Assembly: GCF_000153925.1 (NCBI RefSeq)
Contig: NZ_DS264367.1
Span: forward strand, 1-64,000
Direction of reading: 5' to 3'
DNA: 64,000 nt
DNA from: [Ruminococcus] torques ATCC 27756
GTDB taxonomy: Bacteria; Bacillota; Clostridia; Lachnospirales; Lachnospiraceae
Shown in pieces: positions 44,644-53,448 of the stretch. The translations under genes and the position numbers were made by a program. Each line of letters starts with the position of its first letter. Position 1 is the stretch's first letter. The notes beneath the pieces were generated by a model. That model was given only the letters and a program-made list of their open reading frames with translations. It was not told the DNA's origin and made no database searches.

Positions 44644-45126
44644 CTATACAGAATAGGATGCAACTATTGTTTTCCCCTGATCTGCATAGCCTTCTTTTTT
44701 TACAGCTATCTTTTTATCGGCTGAAGGGAACAGTATCATAGTTGTCAGATCTATCCCCTTATTCTTCATGTCATAAGAATCCACTCTTATGATCCGCTCT
44801 CCGACATGAACTTTCTGCCCTTGCTTTACAAAACTCCGAAATCCTTTTCCTTTTAATTTCACAGTATCAATTCCTATATGAATTAAAATGTCCATTCCGT
44901 CTTCACTTGTAACGGCAAAAGCATGAAGCGTCGGATACAACATAGACACTGTTCCATCACAGGGAGATACGATATAATCATCTGACGGAACAATCGCTAC
45001 ACCGTCTCCCATCATTTTTTTCGCAAACGCTTCGTCTTTTACTTTTTCAATGGGGATAATCTGTCCACTGACAACGGCTGCAATATTTCCTGGTGAAACA
45101 GATTTTCTTTTTCCAAATCCTAACAT
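44644..45126 (-). CDS. PTS glucose-type EIIA component
   Basis: A 160-residue crr-type EIIA that passes phosphate from HPr to EIIB. The active-site His83 is in ILIHIGIDTV with the second conserved His68 in TLHAFAVT. It is separate from the EIIBC protein, whereas many beta-glucoside permeases carry IIA at the C-terminus. The ATG at 45126 is immediately after the EIIBC stop (TGATATG), so the two are coupled. Confidence 0.92.
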   Translation of the reverse strand: MLGFGKRKSVSPGNIAAVVSGQIIPIEKVKDEAFAKKMMGDGVAIVPSDDYIVSPCDGTVSMLYPTLHAFAVTSEDGMDILIHIGIDTVKLKGKGFRSFVKQGQKVHVGERIIRVDSYDMKNKGIDLTTMILFPSADKKIAVKKEGYADQGKTIVASYSV

Positions 45127-45127
45127 A

Positions 45128-46516
45128 TCACTTTGTTTCCTTTCCGTTAAATAAAACAAATGTAACAATAAATGATACAAGAAACGAAACGATTACACCT
45201 GCTATAATTGCAGCAATCGTTTTTTCAAAAATGACAACGCCCAATATACTTGAATATCCCATGCTAAACGCTTTTGCACCCATAAACCCTGCAACTGATC
45301 CACCGATAAAACCACCAAGTACAAGTCCGATCATGGGCTTACGAAGTCTCAAATTCACACCATATAAAGCAGGCTCTGAAACTCCTGATACAATCGCACC
45401 TATCCCTGCGGACAATGCTGCCATACGCATATCTTTATCTTTTGTTCTGGCAGCTACTGCAAAACATGCGCCGCCTTCTGAAATATTATGCAAAATCCAT
45501 CCCGGGCGGAATACATTATCACTTCCTACCCTCGTCAGAAGTTCTGTCATCGGTGCAACCATCAACATATTAACTCCCATCATTACCAAAAACGGATGCG
45601 TTGCCGCAATAATTCCAGGCGCAAATCCTCCCACATGAGCCTGTATAAATACGATTGCTTTTACAATCCATGATCCAACAACAGCGCCTGCAGGACCAAG
45701 TACGAGAACTGTCAACGGATATCCGATCAGGAAAACACATAAAGGTGCAAATACAGACCGCAACATTCCCGGTATGATTTTATAAAATAATTTTTCAAGA
45801 TAGGCTACCAGTATTGCCGAGAAAATTCCCGGAAGCAACGTACTTCCGTATGTCGTTAAATAAACCGGAAGTTTCATCATTGTCACTGCTTCTCCGGCTT
45901 CCATCATAGCGATAAAATTCGGGTATAAAAGCGCCGCTGCCATAGCGATTGAAAAAGCGGGGTTTGCTTTCAATACTTTTGATGTTCCATAAGCTACCAG
46001 AATCGGCATAAAATAAAACGGAGCCTGCGACATAAAATCAAACAACTGATATGTAGAACTCTCCGCAGCAGCCGGCGCAAAGTAGCTGACCAGAGAAAGC
46101 ACAACTCTTAACATTCCGGCTCCGTAAACAACAGTAATAAACGGAGTCATTGCCTGTCCCATAAACAAGATCACTTTGCTGAAATAATATTTAAAGTTCT
46201 TCTTTTCACTGCTTTGCACTAAATCTTCATCGAGATTTTCATCAATAGCATCCTCTGTTTCTACAGAATAATTTTTTACGATATTATCGTAAACATTAAA
46301 TAAATGCTCTCCCAATATAATCTGATATTGTCCATTCCCATATACTACTCCAAGGACTCCCGGCAGTTTTTTTATTTCACTATCTTCCGCTATATTTCTA
46401 TCATGCAAATAAAACCTCAATCGCGTCACACAATGCGTAACTGTTTTTACATTTTTTACTCCGCCGATATTGTCCATAATTTTTGCAGATAAATCCTGAT
46501 AATCAATTTTTGACAT
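45128..46516 (-). CDS. PTS beta-glucoside-type EIIBC permease
   Basis: A 462-residue permease. The N-terminal IIB domain carries the phosphorylated Cys29 in THCVTRLRF; the IIC domain has about ten membrane helices with GVSEPALYGVN, a conserved substrate-loop motif. It imports and phosphorylates aryl- or oligo-beta-glucosides. GGAGG lies 7 bases before the ATG at 46516. It follows the LicT antiterminator gene closely. Confidence 0.92.
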   Translation of the reverse strand: MSKIDYQDLSAKIMDNIGGVKNVKTVTHCVTRLRFYLHDRNIAEDSEIKKLPGVLGVVYGNGQYQIILGEHLFNVYDNIVKNYSVETEDAIDENLDEDLVQSSEKKNFKYYFSKVILFMGQAMTPFITVVYGAGMLRVVLSLVSYFAPAAAESSTYQLFDFMSQAPFYFMPILVAYGTSKVLKANPAFSIAMAAALLYPNFIAMMEAGEAVTMMKLPVYLTTYGSTLLPGIFSAILVAYLEKLFYKIIPGMLRSVFAPLCVFLIGYPLTVLVLGPAGAVVGSWIVKAIVFIQAHVGGFAPGIIAATHPFLVMMGVNMLMVAPMTELLTRVGSDNVFRPGWILHNISEGGACFAVAARTKDKDMRMAALSAGIGAIVSGVSEPALYGVNLRLRKPMIGLVLGGFIGGSVAGFMGAKAFSMGYSSILGVVIFEKTIAAIIAGVIVSFLVSFIVTFVLFNGKETK

Positions 46517-46530
46517 AGCACATCCTCCAT

Positions 46531-47397
46531 TCAATTCAATGTAGTTTCATATAATCGTACAACATGTAACATAAGATAAATGCAGTCCCCGTCTGTACAT
46601 CGGTAATTAAATTTTTCCATAATATAATCTGCGATTTTCTTCACACACTCTATAACATTTTTATATTCTGATTTAATCTGAGTAAAAATGAAATCCATCC
46701 CTGCAACTTCCGGTACATTCTGCTTTGACAAAACAGTTTTAAACAAAAATTTTAGATGAATAACAAATCTCGAATAAGCAATGGTATCTTCATGTAAAGA
46801 GACATTCAGATAGTCTTCTACAATTTTTACAATATCCGAAACAGCCTTCATGATAATCATCATCTGATGATTCGACTTGTTCTCTGTTGCCGTAATCAAA
46901 TGAAACGCTATAGCCGTTGCTTCGTCTTTTGGAAAAAGAATCTGAAATCTTTCATTAATCATTTGGACGGCAATTTCACCAATATGATATTCTTCTTTAT
47001 AAAAACGCTTTACTTCCTCATTCACCAGTTTGGGTACGTGATTTCCCTGCCGGTATTGGATTAATGCAAAGTTAATATGATCCGACAGACTCATTAACAA
47101 ATTTACATTAAATTTAACGTTCAACTTTTCCTGAGCATAATCAATAATTTTTTGCGAAGTTTCAATAACTTCAAATTGTATTTCCTCAAACAACGTAAGC
47201 ACACCGCTGTCAACTTTGTCCAACAGCACATATGTCTTCATGATCTCAGATCTGTGAACCGCTTCATTCTTACGTTTACGAAACCCGACTCCTTTCCCTA
47301 TGGCAACTACTTCCCGACCACGAAAATCTTTCGCTATCACAATATTATTATTAACAATCTTATCCACAATCAAAATTTGCCCTGTATCTTCTTTCAC
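46531..47397 (-). CDS. licT: BglG/LicT-family transcription antiterminator
   Basis: An RNA-binding CAT domain (about residues 1-65, IVDKIVNNNIVIAKDFRGREVVAIGKGVGF) is followed by two PTS-regulated domains with conserved His residues (SDHINFALIQY, FHLITATEN and so on). PTS phosphorylation would signal sugar supply. The start is GTG: codon 3 of the longest frame (47397) has GGAGG 7 bases upstream, while the first GTG is too close. Its RNA target and terminator lie upstream at 47423-47508. Confidence 0.9.
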   Translation of the reverse strand: MKEDTGQILIVDKIVNNNIVIAKDFRGREVVAIGKGVGFRKRKNEAVHRSEIMKTYVLLDKVDSGVLTLFEEIQFEVIETSQKIIDYAQEKLNVKFNVNLLMSLSDHINFALIQYRQGNHVPKLVNEEVKRFYKEEYHIGEIAVQMINERFQILFPKDEATAIAFHLITATENKSNHQMMIIMKAVSDIVKIVEDYLNVSLHEDTIAYSRFVIHLKFLFKTVLSKQNVPEVAGMDFIFTQIKSEYKNVIECVKKIADYIMEKFNYRCTDGDCIYLMLHVVRLYETTLN

Positions 47398-47422
47398 TAT
47401 CACACCTCCTCCCTAAAACAAC

Positions 47423-47481
47423 AAAAAAGACAAACTTTATAAATGACTGCTCACTCTTACAGTCATATTATAGAATTTGCC
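47423..47481 (-). terminator. LicT-controlled terminator in bgl leader
   Basis: A long near-perfect hairpin (arms 47429-47449 and 47460-47481) followed on the minus strand by TTTTTT. Its 5' arm begins with the GGCAAA that is also the 3' part of the antiterminator, so the two structures exclude each other. Confidence 0.8.
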
Positions 47482-47508
47482 TTAATAACCAAGATTAAGT
47501 AACAAGCC
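47473..47508 (-). promoter_or_regulatory. ribonucleic antiterminator (RAT) for LicT
   Basis: The RNA-sense sequence has GGCTTGTTACT and AAGGCAAA in the RAT positions, joined by a CTTAAT/ATTAAG stem. This matches the BglG/LicT RAT pattern (GGATTGTTACT...AGGCAAAACC). Confidence 0.8.
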
Positions 47509-47541
47509 TATGATTCCCTGTTTCGTATTTATTTTACAAAA

Positions 47542-47570
47542 AGAATACTACAAATCAATCTTTTCGTCAA
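47542..47570 (-). promoter_or_regulatory. promoter of the licT-PTS-bgl operon
   Basis: TTGACG (complement of 47565-47570), 17-bp spacer, TATTCT (47542-47547), placed just upstream of the RAT. Confidence 0.65.
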
Positions 47571-47741
47571 CACTTTTTTGTATTTTGAGCATTTTTTATA
47601 TATTTTTTTCAACTTCTTTGTGCAAATCTACTATTCCGAAGGAAACGCCGTTTCCGGTGTTCCTCTTTCTTATTTTACTTTGACTACTTCTCGGACATGT
47701 TGCCATAACCTCCAAACCAGTTAAGTCACCTATTTTTTCAG

Positions 47742-47910
47742 TTACATAGGTTTTAACAACATCATACACCACCCCTCATTAGGTTCATCATCCAACAGAT
47801 TATTTGCTGCCTGGGGATTTTGCAAAGTTTCTGCTATATATACTATTTTTTCCTCCAAATCCCGGTAAAATAGTAGCAAAATATCTTAACTCATAATTTG
47901 TATTAGCCAT
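47742..47910 (-). pseudogene. RelE/ParE-type toxin, frameshifted remnant
   Basis: ATG at 47910 begins MANTNYELRYF, the typical start of a RelE/ParE toxin; after about 19 codons a shift moves the matching sequence (KIVYIAETLQNPQAANNLLD) to another frame, which stops at 47742. The C-terminal half is absent. Just upstream the minus strand encodes RFSAENDKRYTHEEVFANLR, the end of a matching antitoxin. Together they are a decayed toxin-antitoxin pair next to an intact one. Confidence 0.7.
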
Positions 47911-48000
47911 TTATTTTTCTCCGAAGATTTGCAAACACTTCTTCGTGTGTATATCTTTTGTCATTCTCTGCAGAAAACCTGTCTTCTGATAATTCAAACC
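47907..48000 (-). pseudogene. antitoxin C-terminal remnant paired with the frameshifted toxin
   Basis: In-frame sequence LSEDRFSAENDKRYTHEEVF.. ends ING-stop and overlaps the toxin remnant start. The N-terminal DNA-binding part is not visible in frame. Confidence 0.5.
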
Positions 48001-48103
48001 ATAGAATTGGCTTGTCCCTCTGGTATCAGAAGTATTATAAAAATCAATCGTCTCTTTTCCCAAAAGTGTGAATGCACTTTTCCTTTATTTTGTTATCTCG
48101 ATT

Positions 48104-48418
48104 TTATTTCATTTTGTTTTCGTAATCTTGAAGTTCATGAAATATGTCATCTATGAACACCGTATTTTCTTCGATTCTATAGAGCATAAAATATCGATGT
48201 CTTAAAAAATTAATTCTATGATAACCTAACGCTCTAAGTCTTTGGTTCTCACATAAAGACAAACTTCCTGCAACATTTTTCAAACAATTTAATGTATCTC
48301 CAAAATCGTCAAGAATATTTCCGGCTGCTGGTTCATTTTTCTTTTCAAAGAGAAGATATTGAAGAAATCTATCCAAATCTTCTTCTGCATCTGATGTAAC
48401 CACAACCTTATAATCCAT
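48104..48418 (-). CDS. RelE/ParE-family toxin
   Basis: A 104-residue toxin of the RelE/ParE superfamily: the start YKVVVTSDAEEDLDRFLQYLL, the central RLRALGYHRINFLRHRYFMLYRI and the short C-terminal FIDDIFHELQDYEN fit the fold. RelE types cut mRNA on the ribosome; ParE types poison gyrase; which one applies is not certain. It overlaps the antitoxin gene by 11 bp, as usual for such operons. The full length suggests it is intact. Confidence 0.85.
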   Translation of the reverse strand: MDYKVVVTSDAEEDLDRFLQYLLFEKKNEPAAGNILDDFGDTLNCLKNVAGSLSLCENQRLRALGYHRINFLRHRYFMLYRIEENTVFIDDIFHELQDYENKMK

Positions 48419-48701
48419 ATTTTCCTCTCAGTTCTGAAACAACCACTTCCGCTGATTTGTGATTTCCCTTTGCTGCTGACTCTCTGGATTTCTCCAGTTT
48501 TTCTAAAATCTCCTCTTCCGTCATAGGACTATATGGACTTCGTACGATTCTTTTAATTTCAAATGGAAAACCATTATTTGCTACAGCTTGCGTTAAAAAC
48601 ATCCGAATTGCTGTAGTTGTATCTGTCCCAAGATCTTTAAAAAGCTGATCGGATTTCATTTTTAACTCATCATCGACTCGAATTTGTATTGTACTTGACA
48701 T
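48408..48701 (-). CDS. RelB/DinJ-family antitoxin
   Basis: A 97-residue protein that starts STIQIRVDDELKMKSDQLF and continues GTDTTTAIRMFLTQAVANNGFPFEI, the ribbon-helix-helix of RelB/DinJ antitoxins. The C-terminal part would wrap and neutralise the toxin. Its promoter (48725-48753) lies directly upstream. Confidence 0.88.
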   Translation of the reverse strand: MSSTIQIRVDDELKMKSDQLFKDLGTDTTTAIRMFLTQAVANNGFPFEIKRIVRSPYSPMTEEEILEKLEKSRESAAKGNHKSAEVVVSELRGKYGL

Positions 48702-48724
48702 ATTTCACACCTCCGTTTTTGTTT

Positions 48725-48753
48725 ATTATAATGCCTAATCATTTCTAATTCAA
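48725..48753 (-). promoter_or_regulatory. promoter of the RelBE-type operon
   Basis: TTGAAT (complement of 48748-48753), 17-bp spacer, TATAAT (48725-48730). An ATCATT/AATGAT repeat pair spans 48739-48769 and may be the antitoxin binding site. Confidence 0.6.
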
Positions 48754-48904
48754 TACATTTGTAATGATATGACATTTATATTGGTTTTTATATCATATTT
48801 TAGGGGGTAAATAGTAACCCGAGAATCCCACTTTGTAAATGAACGTCCTGTTTTGATTAGATAATTTTGAAAGTCAGCGTAGCTTCGTCTAATACGACAT
48901 CCCC

Positions 48905-49188
48905 GGTCAACTTTGCCTTACGATACCTATACGATTGAGGAATTGCGCTGCGATTCCAATAAGGGAATGACGCTGATTCCTGCTTTTGATGTGGTAGTTT
49001 CAAGAAATAAGACCGTGATTGACTTAGGTACGCTGACAGATGAATACGAACCAGAAATCACTATCCATACGACTGCTGCCGATAAAGCAACAGGTGAAAA
49101 ATCAATCGTCGCTGGTAAAAGTGTGACTATTGTTGATACTGTTACTTTAGACGGTCTGAAAAAAGGTACAAATGACTGCCTATCGTGA
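48905..49188 (+). pseudogene. fragment of a VaFE-repeat sortase-anchored surface protein
   Basis: The frame encodes STLPYDTYTIEELRCDSNKG.. then VVSRNKTVIDLGTLTDEYEPEI and IVAGKSVTIVDTVTLDGLKKGT, which is the VaFE repeat and the domain before it, from large surface proteins of integrative conjugative elements. Both ends are missing: the sequence begins abruptly and stops after the repeat motif. The end overlaps the following sigma-like gene by 17 bp, a deletion junction. Confidence 0.75.
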
Positions 49189-49549
49189 TTTTGGACGGAA
49201 GCAAAAACGAGAAGTATCGCTTGAATACTTAATATCCGAAACACCGCTTGAACCGTTCACAACGGATACCTATTTTGAGCAGTACGACCAACCGACCGTC
49301 TTTGCTGTAAAAGGGCAAGAGATTGTTGTCGCAAGTAAGCGGTTAGCCGACGCACTATTGAAATTGACCGAACAAAGACGCAATGTTTTGTTCCTGTACT
49401 TTTTCTTCGGTTATACCGACGCTCAAATCGGAAAAGAGTATGGGCGAAACAGAAGTACAGCAAATTACTGGAAATTAGCGGCACTAAAACAGCTGCGAAA
49501 AGAAATGGAGAGATTAGAACATGAGGAACAAGAAGCTGATACCCTTTGA
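49172..49549 (+). CDS. ICE-type sigma-70-like regulator
   Basis: A 125-residue protein with a sigma region 4-like helix-turn-helix near the end (LTEQRRNVLFLYFFFGYTDAQIGKEYGRNRSTANYWK), as encoded in Tn916/Tn1549-like elements. AAAAGG lies 5 bases before the ATG. It overlaps the next small gene by 29 bp. It seems intact, although the rest of the element is gone. Confidence 0.8.
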   Translation: MTAYRDFGRKQKREVSLEYLISETPLEPFTTDTYFEQYDQPTVFAVKGQEIVVASKRLADALLKLTEQRRNVLFLYFFFGYTDAQIGKEYGRNRSTANYWKLAALKQLRKEMERLEHEEQEADTL

Positions 49550-49724
49550 AGTCATTGAAAAGGCAGTCGCCGGAGAACCGGAAGCGATTGAACTTGTTTT
49601 ACAACATTACAGTCCACGCATTAAATATCTGTCCAAATATCGAGGATATATTAACGACGATATTCAAGACCGTTTGAAAACACAGCTTATCAAAGCTATT
49701 CTGCAATTCCGTTTTGACAGGTAG
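49521..49724 (+). CDS. Tn916-type helix-turn-helix protein
   Basis: A 67-residue protein, with LIPFEVIEKAVAGEPEAIELVLQHYSPRIKYLSKY, of the small helix-turn-helix family that follows the sigma-like gene in Tn916-type elements. It overlaps that gene by 29 bp. Together they are a two-gene remnant of the regulatory module. Confidence 0.8.
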   Translation: MRNKKLIPFEVIEKAVAGEPEAIELVLQHYSPRIKYLSKYRGYINDDIQDRLKTQLIKAILQFRFDR

Positions 49725-49822
49725 TGAGTAGCAAAGTCAGAGAAAGAATTAAGAGGGACGGAAAGGAATGGAATGGGTAATTGATTAAATCTGTAATTAT
49801 TTTATCTTTACTTTATATATCT

Positions 49823-50059
49823 TTATTTAAATGCCATTAGCATCAATGTCTTTACAGAACCTGATAGTTCTTTCGCAGAAATTGTTCCCAATACCGGACT
49901 CTGTATCAGACTTGAATTTATCACATCTGATTTATCAACTTCTTTAATCATCCTGATTGATAATTCTTTTGTAATCCATTCATCCTCATATTGATTATCA
50001 AAATAAGTCGGAGGATGATAAATCGCTTTCTCCATATTTCCTAAATATATTTTTAACAT
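49823..50059 (-). pseudogene. DUF4869 protein, C-terminally truncated
   Basis: The 78 residues (LKIYLGNMEKAIYHPPTYFDNQYEDEWIT.., SPVLGTISAKELSGSVKTLMLMAF) match the first half of DUF4869 proteins, which are usually about 130 residues. The sequence stops just after the LMLMAF motif. The ICE remnant begins about 100 bp away, so an insertion or deletion probably removed the end. The function of the family is unknown. Confidence 0.65.
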
Positions 50060-50124
50060 AACGACCTCTTATTTAATCTTTGTAAGTCTCCAAATTACAT
50101 ATGCGCCTTTATAAACAAGCAAAA

Positions 50125-51378
50125 CTAATATTCCAAACTATTTGCATTCAAAAGAAAATATTTCATTCCCATAATGACAAATCCCTCATCATTTCTCCAA
50201 GGTTTCTTACTTCCATTTACAATGACAACCTTCTTAAAAGAATCCGGGATATTACGCAAAGAATTGAACTCCTGAGTCTGCTTTTCTTCCGAGGTCATGT
50301 CGTATGCAACCTGAATATAATATCTTTGACTGCTTTGATTTACTACAAAATCAACCTCCAACTGCTTGCGAACACGCTTACCTTCTTTATTCCTGTCAAA
50401 TACTTCCACAACACCCACATCAACATTATAGCCACGGATCAACAACTCATTATAAACAATATTCTCCATGATGTGAGTAGGCTCCTGCTGTCTGAAATTC
50501 AGTCGGGCATTTCTCAATCCCAGATCAGTAAAGTAATATTTCAAATTAGCGCCAATATGCTTTCTGCCTTTAATATCATAACGGCTAGCCTTAGAAATCA
50601 AAAAGGCTTCTGCCAGATAATCTATGTGGTTGGAGATTGTTTTGTTGGTATAGCTCATCTGACGTTCACTGGAAAATGTGTTGGCAATTTTCGTTGGATT
50701 AGTAGGTGCGCCAATTGCGGAAGCAAGCACATCAACCAAAATACCGATCTCGTCCACATTCTGAATCTTGTTTCGCTCTATAACGTCCTTCAGATATACA
50801 TTAGCAAAGATGTTCTTTAGATAGTCTGCTTTCTGTCGTTCGCTCTGAAGACCTACGACCTGCGGCAGTCCACCATAAGTCATGTAATCGTCCCATGCAT
50901 CGTCATAGTCTCCATTATAAACAGAATAAAACTCTGCAAAAGAGAGGGGATAGATTCTGATTTCATCACCTCTACCACGAAACTCAGTCACAATATCGCT
51001 GGAAAGGAACTTTGAGTTACTTCCAGTAACATACACATCTATATTGCTCATACGTAGCAGACTATTCAACACTTCCTCAAATCGTGGCATAAACTGTACT
51101 TCATCCAGAAGAAGATAATACTTCTTACTATCCTTCATAGCATCTTTAATGAACTTATAGCACACCTTGGGATCTCTCAATTCTTCATTTTCGATACCGT
51201 CCAATGCAATTTCAATAATGTGATCTGTATCAACACCATTTTCCAGTAAATATCTCTTAAATATGGTAAACAATAAAAATGATTTTCCGCATCTACGAAT
51301 CCCAGTAATTACCTTTATCATTCCGTTATCTTTTCGCTCTATCAACTGTTGTAAGTAAGCATCTCTTTTAATTTCCAT
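50125..51378 (-). CDS. AAA ATPase with DUF4143 domain (intact copy)
   Basis: A 417-residue protein. The N-terminal AAA_14 domain has Walker A GIRRCGKSFL and Walker B YYLLLDEVQF; the DUF4143 domain (from about residue 225) resembles a PD-(D/E)XK nuclease fold with EVDFVV. The family is common and multicopy in gut Firmicutes; its role is unknown, defence or mobile-element functions have been proposed. A second, 5'-truncated copy lies at 42193-42807. Confidence 0.88.
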   Translation of the reverse strand: MEIKRDAYLQQLIERKDNGMIKVITGIRRCGKSFLLFTIFKRYLLENGVDTDHIIEIALDGIENEELRDPKVCYKFIKDAMKDSKKYYLLLDEVQFMPRFEEVLNSLLRMSNIDVYVTGSNSKFLSSDIVTEFRGRGDEIRIYPLSFAEFYSVYNGDYDDAWDDYMTYGGLPQVVGLQSERQKADYLKNIFANVYLKDVIERNKIQNVDEIGILVDVLASAIGAPTNPTKIANTFSSERQMSYTNKTISNHIDYLAEAFLISKASRYDIKGRKHIGANLKYYFTDLGLRNARLNFRQQEPTHIMENIVYNELLIRGYNVDVGVVEVFDRNKEGKRVRKQLEVDFVVNQSSQRYYIQVAYDMTSEEKQTQEFNSLRNIPDSFKKVVIVNGSKKPWRNDEGFVIMGMKYFLLNANSLEY

Positions 51379-51561
51379 TATCTAATTCCTCATTTTTATG
51401 TATTTGCACAATTTTTAGTAATGAAATTCTACCACAGAAAAAACAGATTTTCAATATCTACTCCTATTTTATGTTCATCGACACGCTTTTATGTAATTCT
51501 ATTGAATAATTTCCTGCAGAATTTTTCCACTAAAATTTCACTATTTTTTCACTATTTTTCA
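51379..51561. other. intergenic region with no recognised feature
   Basis: An AT-rich stretch between the AAA gene start and the integrase remnant. It should contain the AAA gene promoter; none is clear by eye. Confidence 0.3.
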
Positions 51562-52011
51562 TTACTTCATTGCCTTCGCCAGTGATGCCAGCAATGCTTT
51601 CATTTCCGGATTTGCCAATACTTTTGCAAGCAGCTCTGCATCTACATCATCCAGCACATCTACTGTCTGAGTTGCTGTTTCATCGTGCATCTTTGGATCC
51701 AGATTTTTCTTCCCATAGAATGCTTCCTCGAATAATTCTGCGTTTCGTCTTCGATCCTCATCAATAATATGGGAATATACATCTGTTACCATATCAACCC
51801 GTGAATGGCCGGAATCCCCTTGAACCGCTTTGATGTCTCCTCCATTCAGTTTTAATTTATAGGTTACACTGCTATGTCTTAAACTGTGGAAGACAACCGG
51901 AGGAAGATTATGCTCTTCGATCAGTTTTTTCAATTGTCCCCGGATTGCCCCTGTACCAATTGGATTTCCAAATGTCGTTGCCATCACCAGATTATAATCT
52001 ATATATTCCTC
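51562..52011 (-). pseudogene. tyrosine integrase, C-terminal catalytic part
   Basis: The frame from about 52011 encodes EEYIDYNLVMATTFGNPIG and continues through HSLRHSSVTYKLKLNGGDIK to GDSGHSRVDMVTDVYSHI, holding the second Arg-His set and the catalytic Tyr of tyrosine recombinases. The N-terminal and core start are missing on this strand. The missing part of a matching integrase lies 630 bp away on the opposite strand at 52640-53448, ending just about where this fragment begins in the family alignment. The two halves suggest an inversion within an integrase gene. Confidence 0.8.
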
Positions 52012-52490
52012 TTATTATATGAATTGTAAAACATTAATTCTCCATACTTCTTACCATCATTTTTTTCTGCAATTACTTGTGGAACCAATTTCCCATTTTC
52101 TCCGTTTTTGATATAAACAGCTATAATATAAGAACTTCTATCATATGTATAATTTTCTTTATCCTTACTTGTTTGAACCAAATGATAACGGTATACTCCG
52201 CCATGCTGGAACTGCAATGAAATCATCTTTTCCGCATTATTACCATCCAGTACAAAAACATGTCTGTCGTTATCAGAATCTCCCGGCATAGGAATGCCTA
52301 TGTCTAATGCACGAAATTCATAAGTTCCAGTAAGATCAATTCCTTTTTCATTGCTATTTTCTTCAAAATTTTGCTTAACTGTTAACGGAACCTCTACTAC
52401 ATTTGATGCAGCTAAAACTTTATCAGCAGGAAAACACAAGAAGCTAAACAATAGAGCTGCTAACACAAGTATCTGTCTATTTTTCTTCAT
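51999..52490 (-). pseudogene. FctA-type pilin (isopeptide domain), C-terminus missing
   Basis: A signal peptide (KNRQILVLAALLFSFLCF) and one FctA/Spy0128-type isopeptide domain (VEVPLTVKQNFE.., GTYEFRALDIG, KDKENYTYDRSSYIIAVYI, GELMFYNSY) are present, but the protein stops at the end of this domain without a sorting signal. Its end overlaps the integrase fragment, so it was cut by the rearrangement. The ATG at 52490 follows AAAGGAG. It overlaps the preceding sortase fragment by 14 bp, the normal pilin operon arrangement. Confidence 0.75.
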
Positions 52491-52626
52491 ATTGCGGTTC
52501 TCCTTTTTCATCAGCATTATTTTCTAAAATTCTTCCAATTAGAAGATGTCTGCCGTTTGTACTCTCTGAAGTACAAGTAGATAGCGTTACATATCTTTCA
52601 TTATCATCAAAAGATGTTTTCTTCAA
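52477..52626 (-). pseudogene. sortase C-terminal remnant (TLSTC motif)
   Basis: In-frame sequence FDDNERYVTLSTCTSES.. followed by GRHLLIGRIL is the end of a sortase with the catalytic Cys and Arg. The preceding domain is absent; opposite-strand integrase sequence begins at about 52640. Confidence 0.7.
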
Positions 52627-52639
52627 ACAAAACAGAAAT

Positions 52640-53448
52640 GGGAAACCTGGCATACCCATAAAGAAGCGCTGAAACGGAAAGCGGAGGTTGAAAACCAACA
52701 GAACAATGGTACATTCCTTCCTCCGAATAATCAGAAAGTTTCAGATTTTCTGTATGATTTTGTTTCCACGTATGGGGAGAAAAAATGGGGCGTGTCTATG
52801 TATGACAGTCAAACAGCCCTGATTGCCAACTATATCAATCCGATTATCGGAGATATGGAAGTGCAAGACATTACTACCCGCGTGGTGGATAAGTATATTC
52901 AAACACTTCAAAAGACGCCTTCTGTTTCTCGGAAGAATAGGAAAGCACGGACAGAATTTGTCACGAACTCAACGATTGAGAAAATCATCAAACTTCTACG
53001 GTGTGCTTTTAAGCAAGCTGTTCGTTGGGAATTGATTGAAAAAAATCCTTTTGACAATGTAGTCCTTCCCAAGACTGAATATAAAAAGCGCGATATTTGG
53101 GATGCTGAAACGATTCGTCTTGCTTTGGATCAGTGTACCGACAGTAAACTGTATATTGCCATGAACCTTGCTTTTGCGTGTTCTTTGCGTATGGGGGAGA
53201 TTCTTGGACTAACCTGGAAAAATGTTCATATTGAGGATGAAAACATAGCAACTGATAATGCTTATATCTACATAGAAGCAGAACTGGCACGAGCGTCCAA
53301 ACAGGCGATTGAGACGTTAGGAGAAAAAGACATTTACCATATCTTTACTCCGTTAATGCCGAATACCAGCACCCGGATAATCCTGAAAAAACCAAAGACA
53401 GATTCCAGCATCCGTAAGGTCTGGCTGCCTAAGACAGTTGCCTATTAG
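52640..53448 (+). pseudogene. tyrosine integrase, N-terminal and core part
   Basis: The open frame begins GTG at 52792, but integrase-like sequence extends upstream in frame to about 52640 (KQKWETWHTHKEALKRKAEV). It contains the SAM-like core-binding domain (DSQTALIANYINPIIGDMEVQDI) and the first catalytic Arg in CSLRMGEILGLTWKNV, and stops after WLPKTVAY. The last third (HxxR, GH, Tyr) is missing and appears at 51562-52011 in inverted orientation. It lies beside tRNA-Arg, the likely integration target. Confidence 0.82.

Noticed and set aside
47590-47770. Continuation of a further gene remnant (KTYVTEKIGDLTG region)
   Set aside because: An open stretch looks protein-like, but no family could be named with confidence, so it is not listed as a feature.
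50101-50820. Plus-strand open frame of 239 codons
   Set aside because: It is antisense to the AAA-DUF4143 gene, and a similar shadow occurs opposite the truncated copy.
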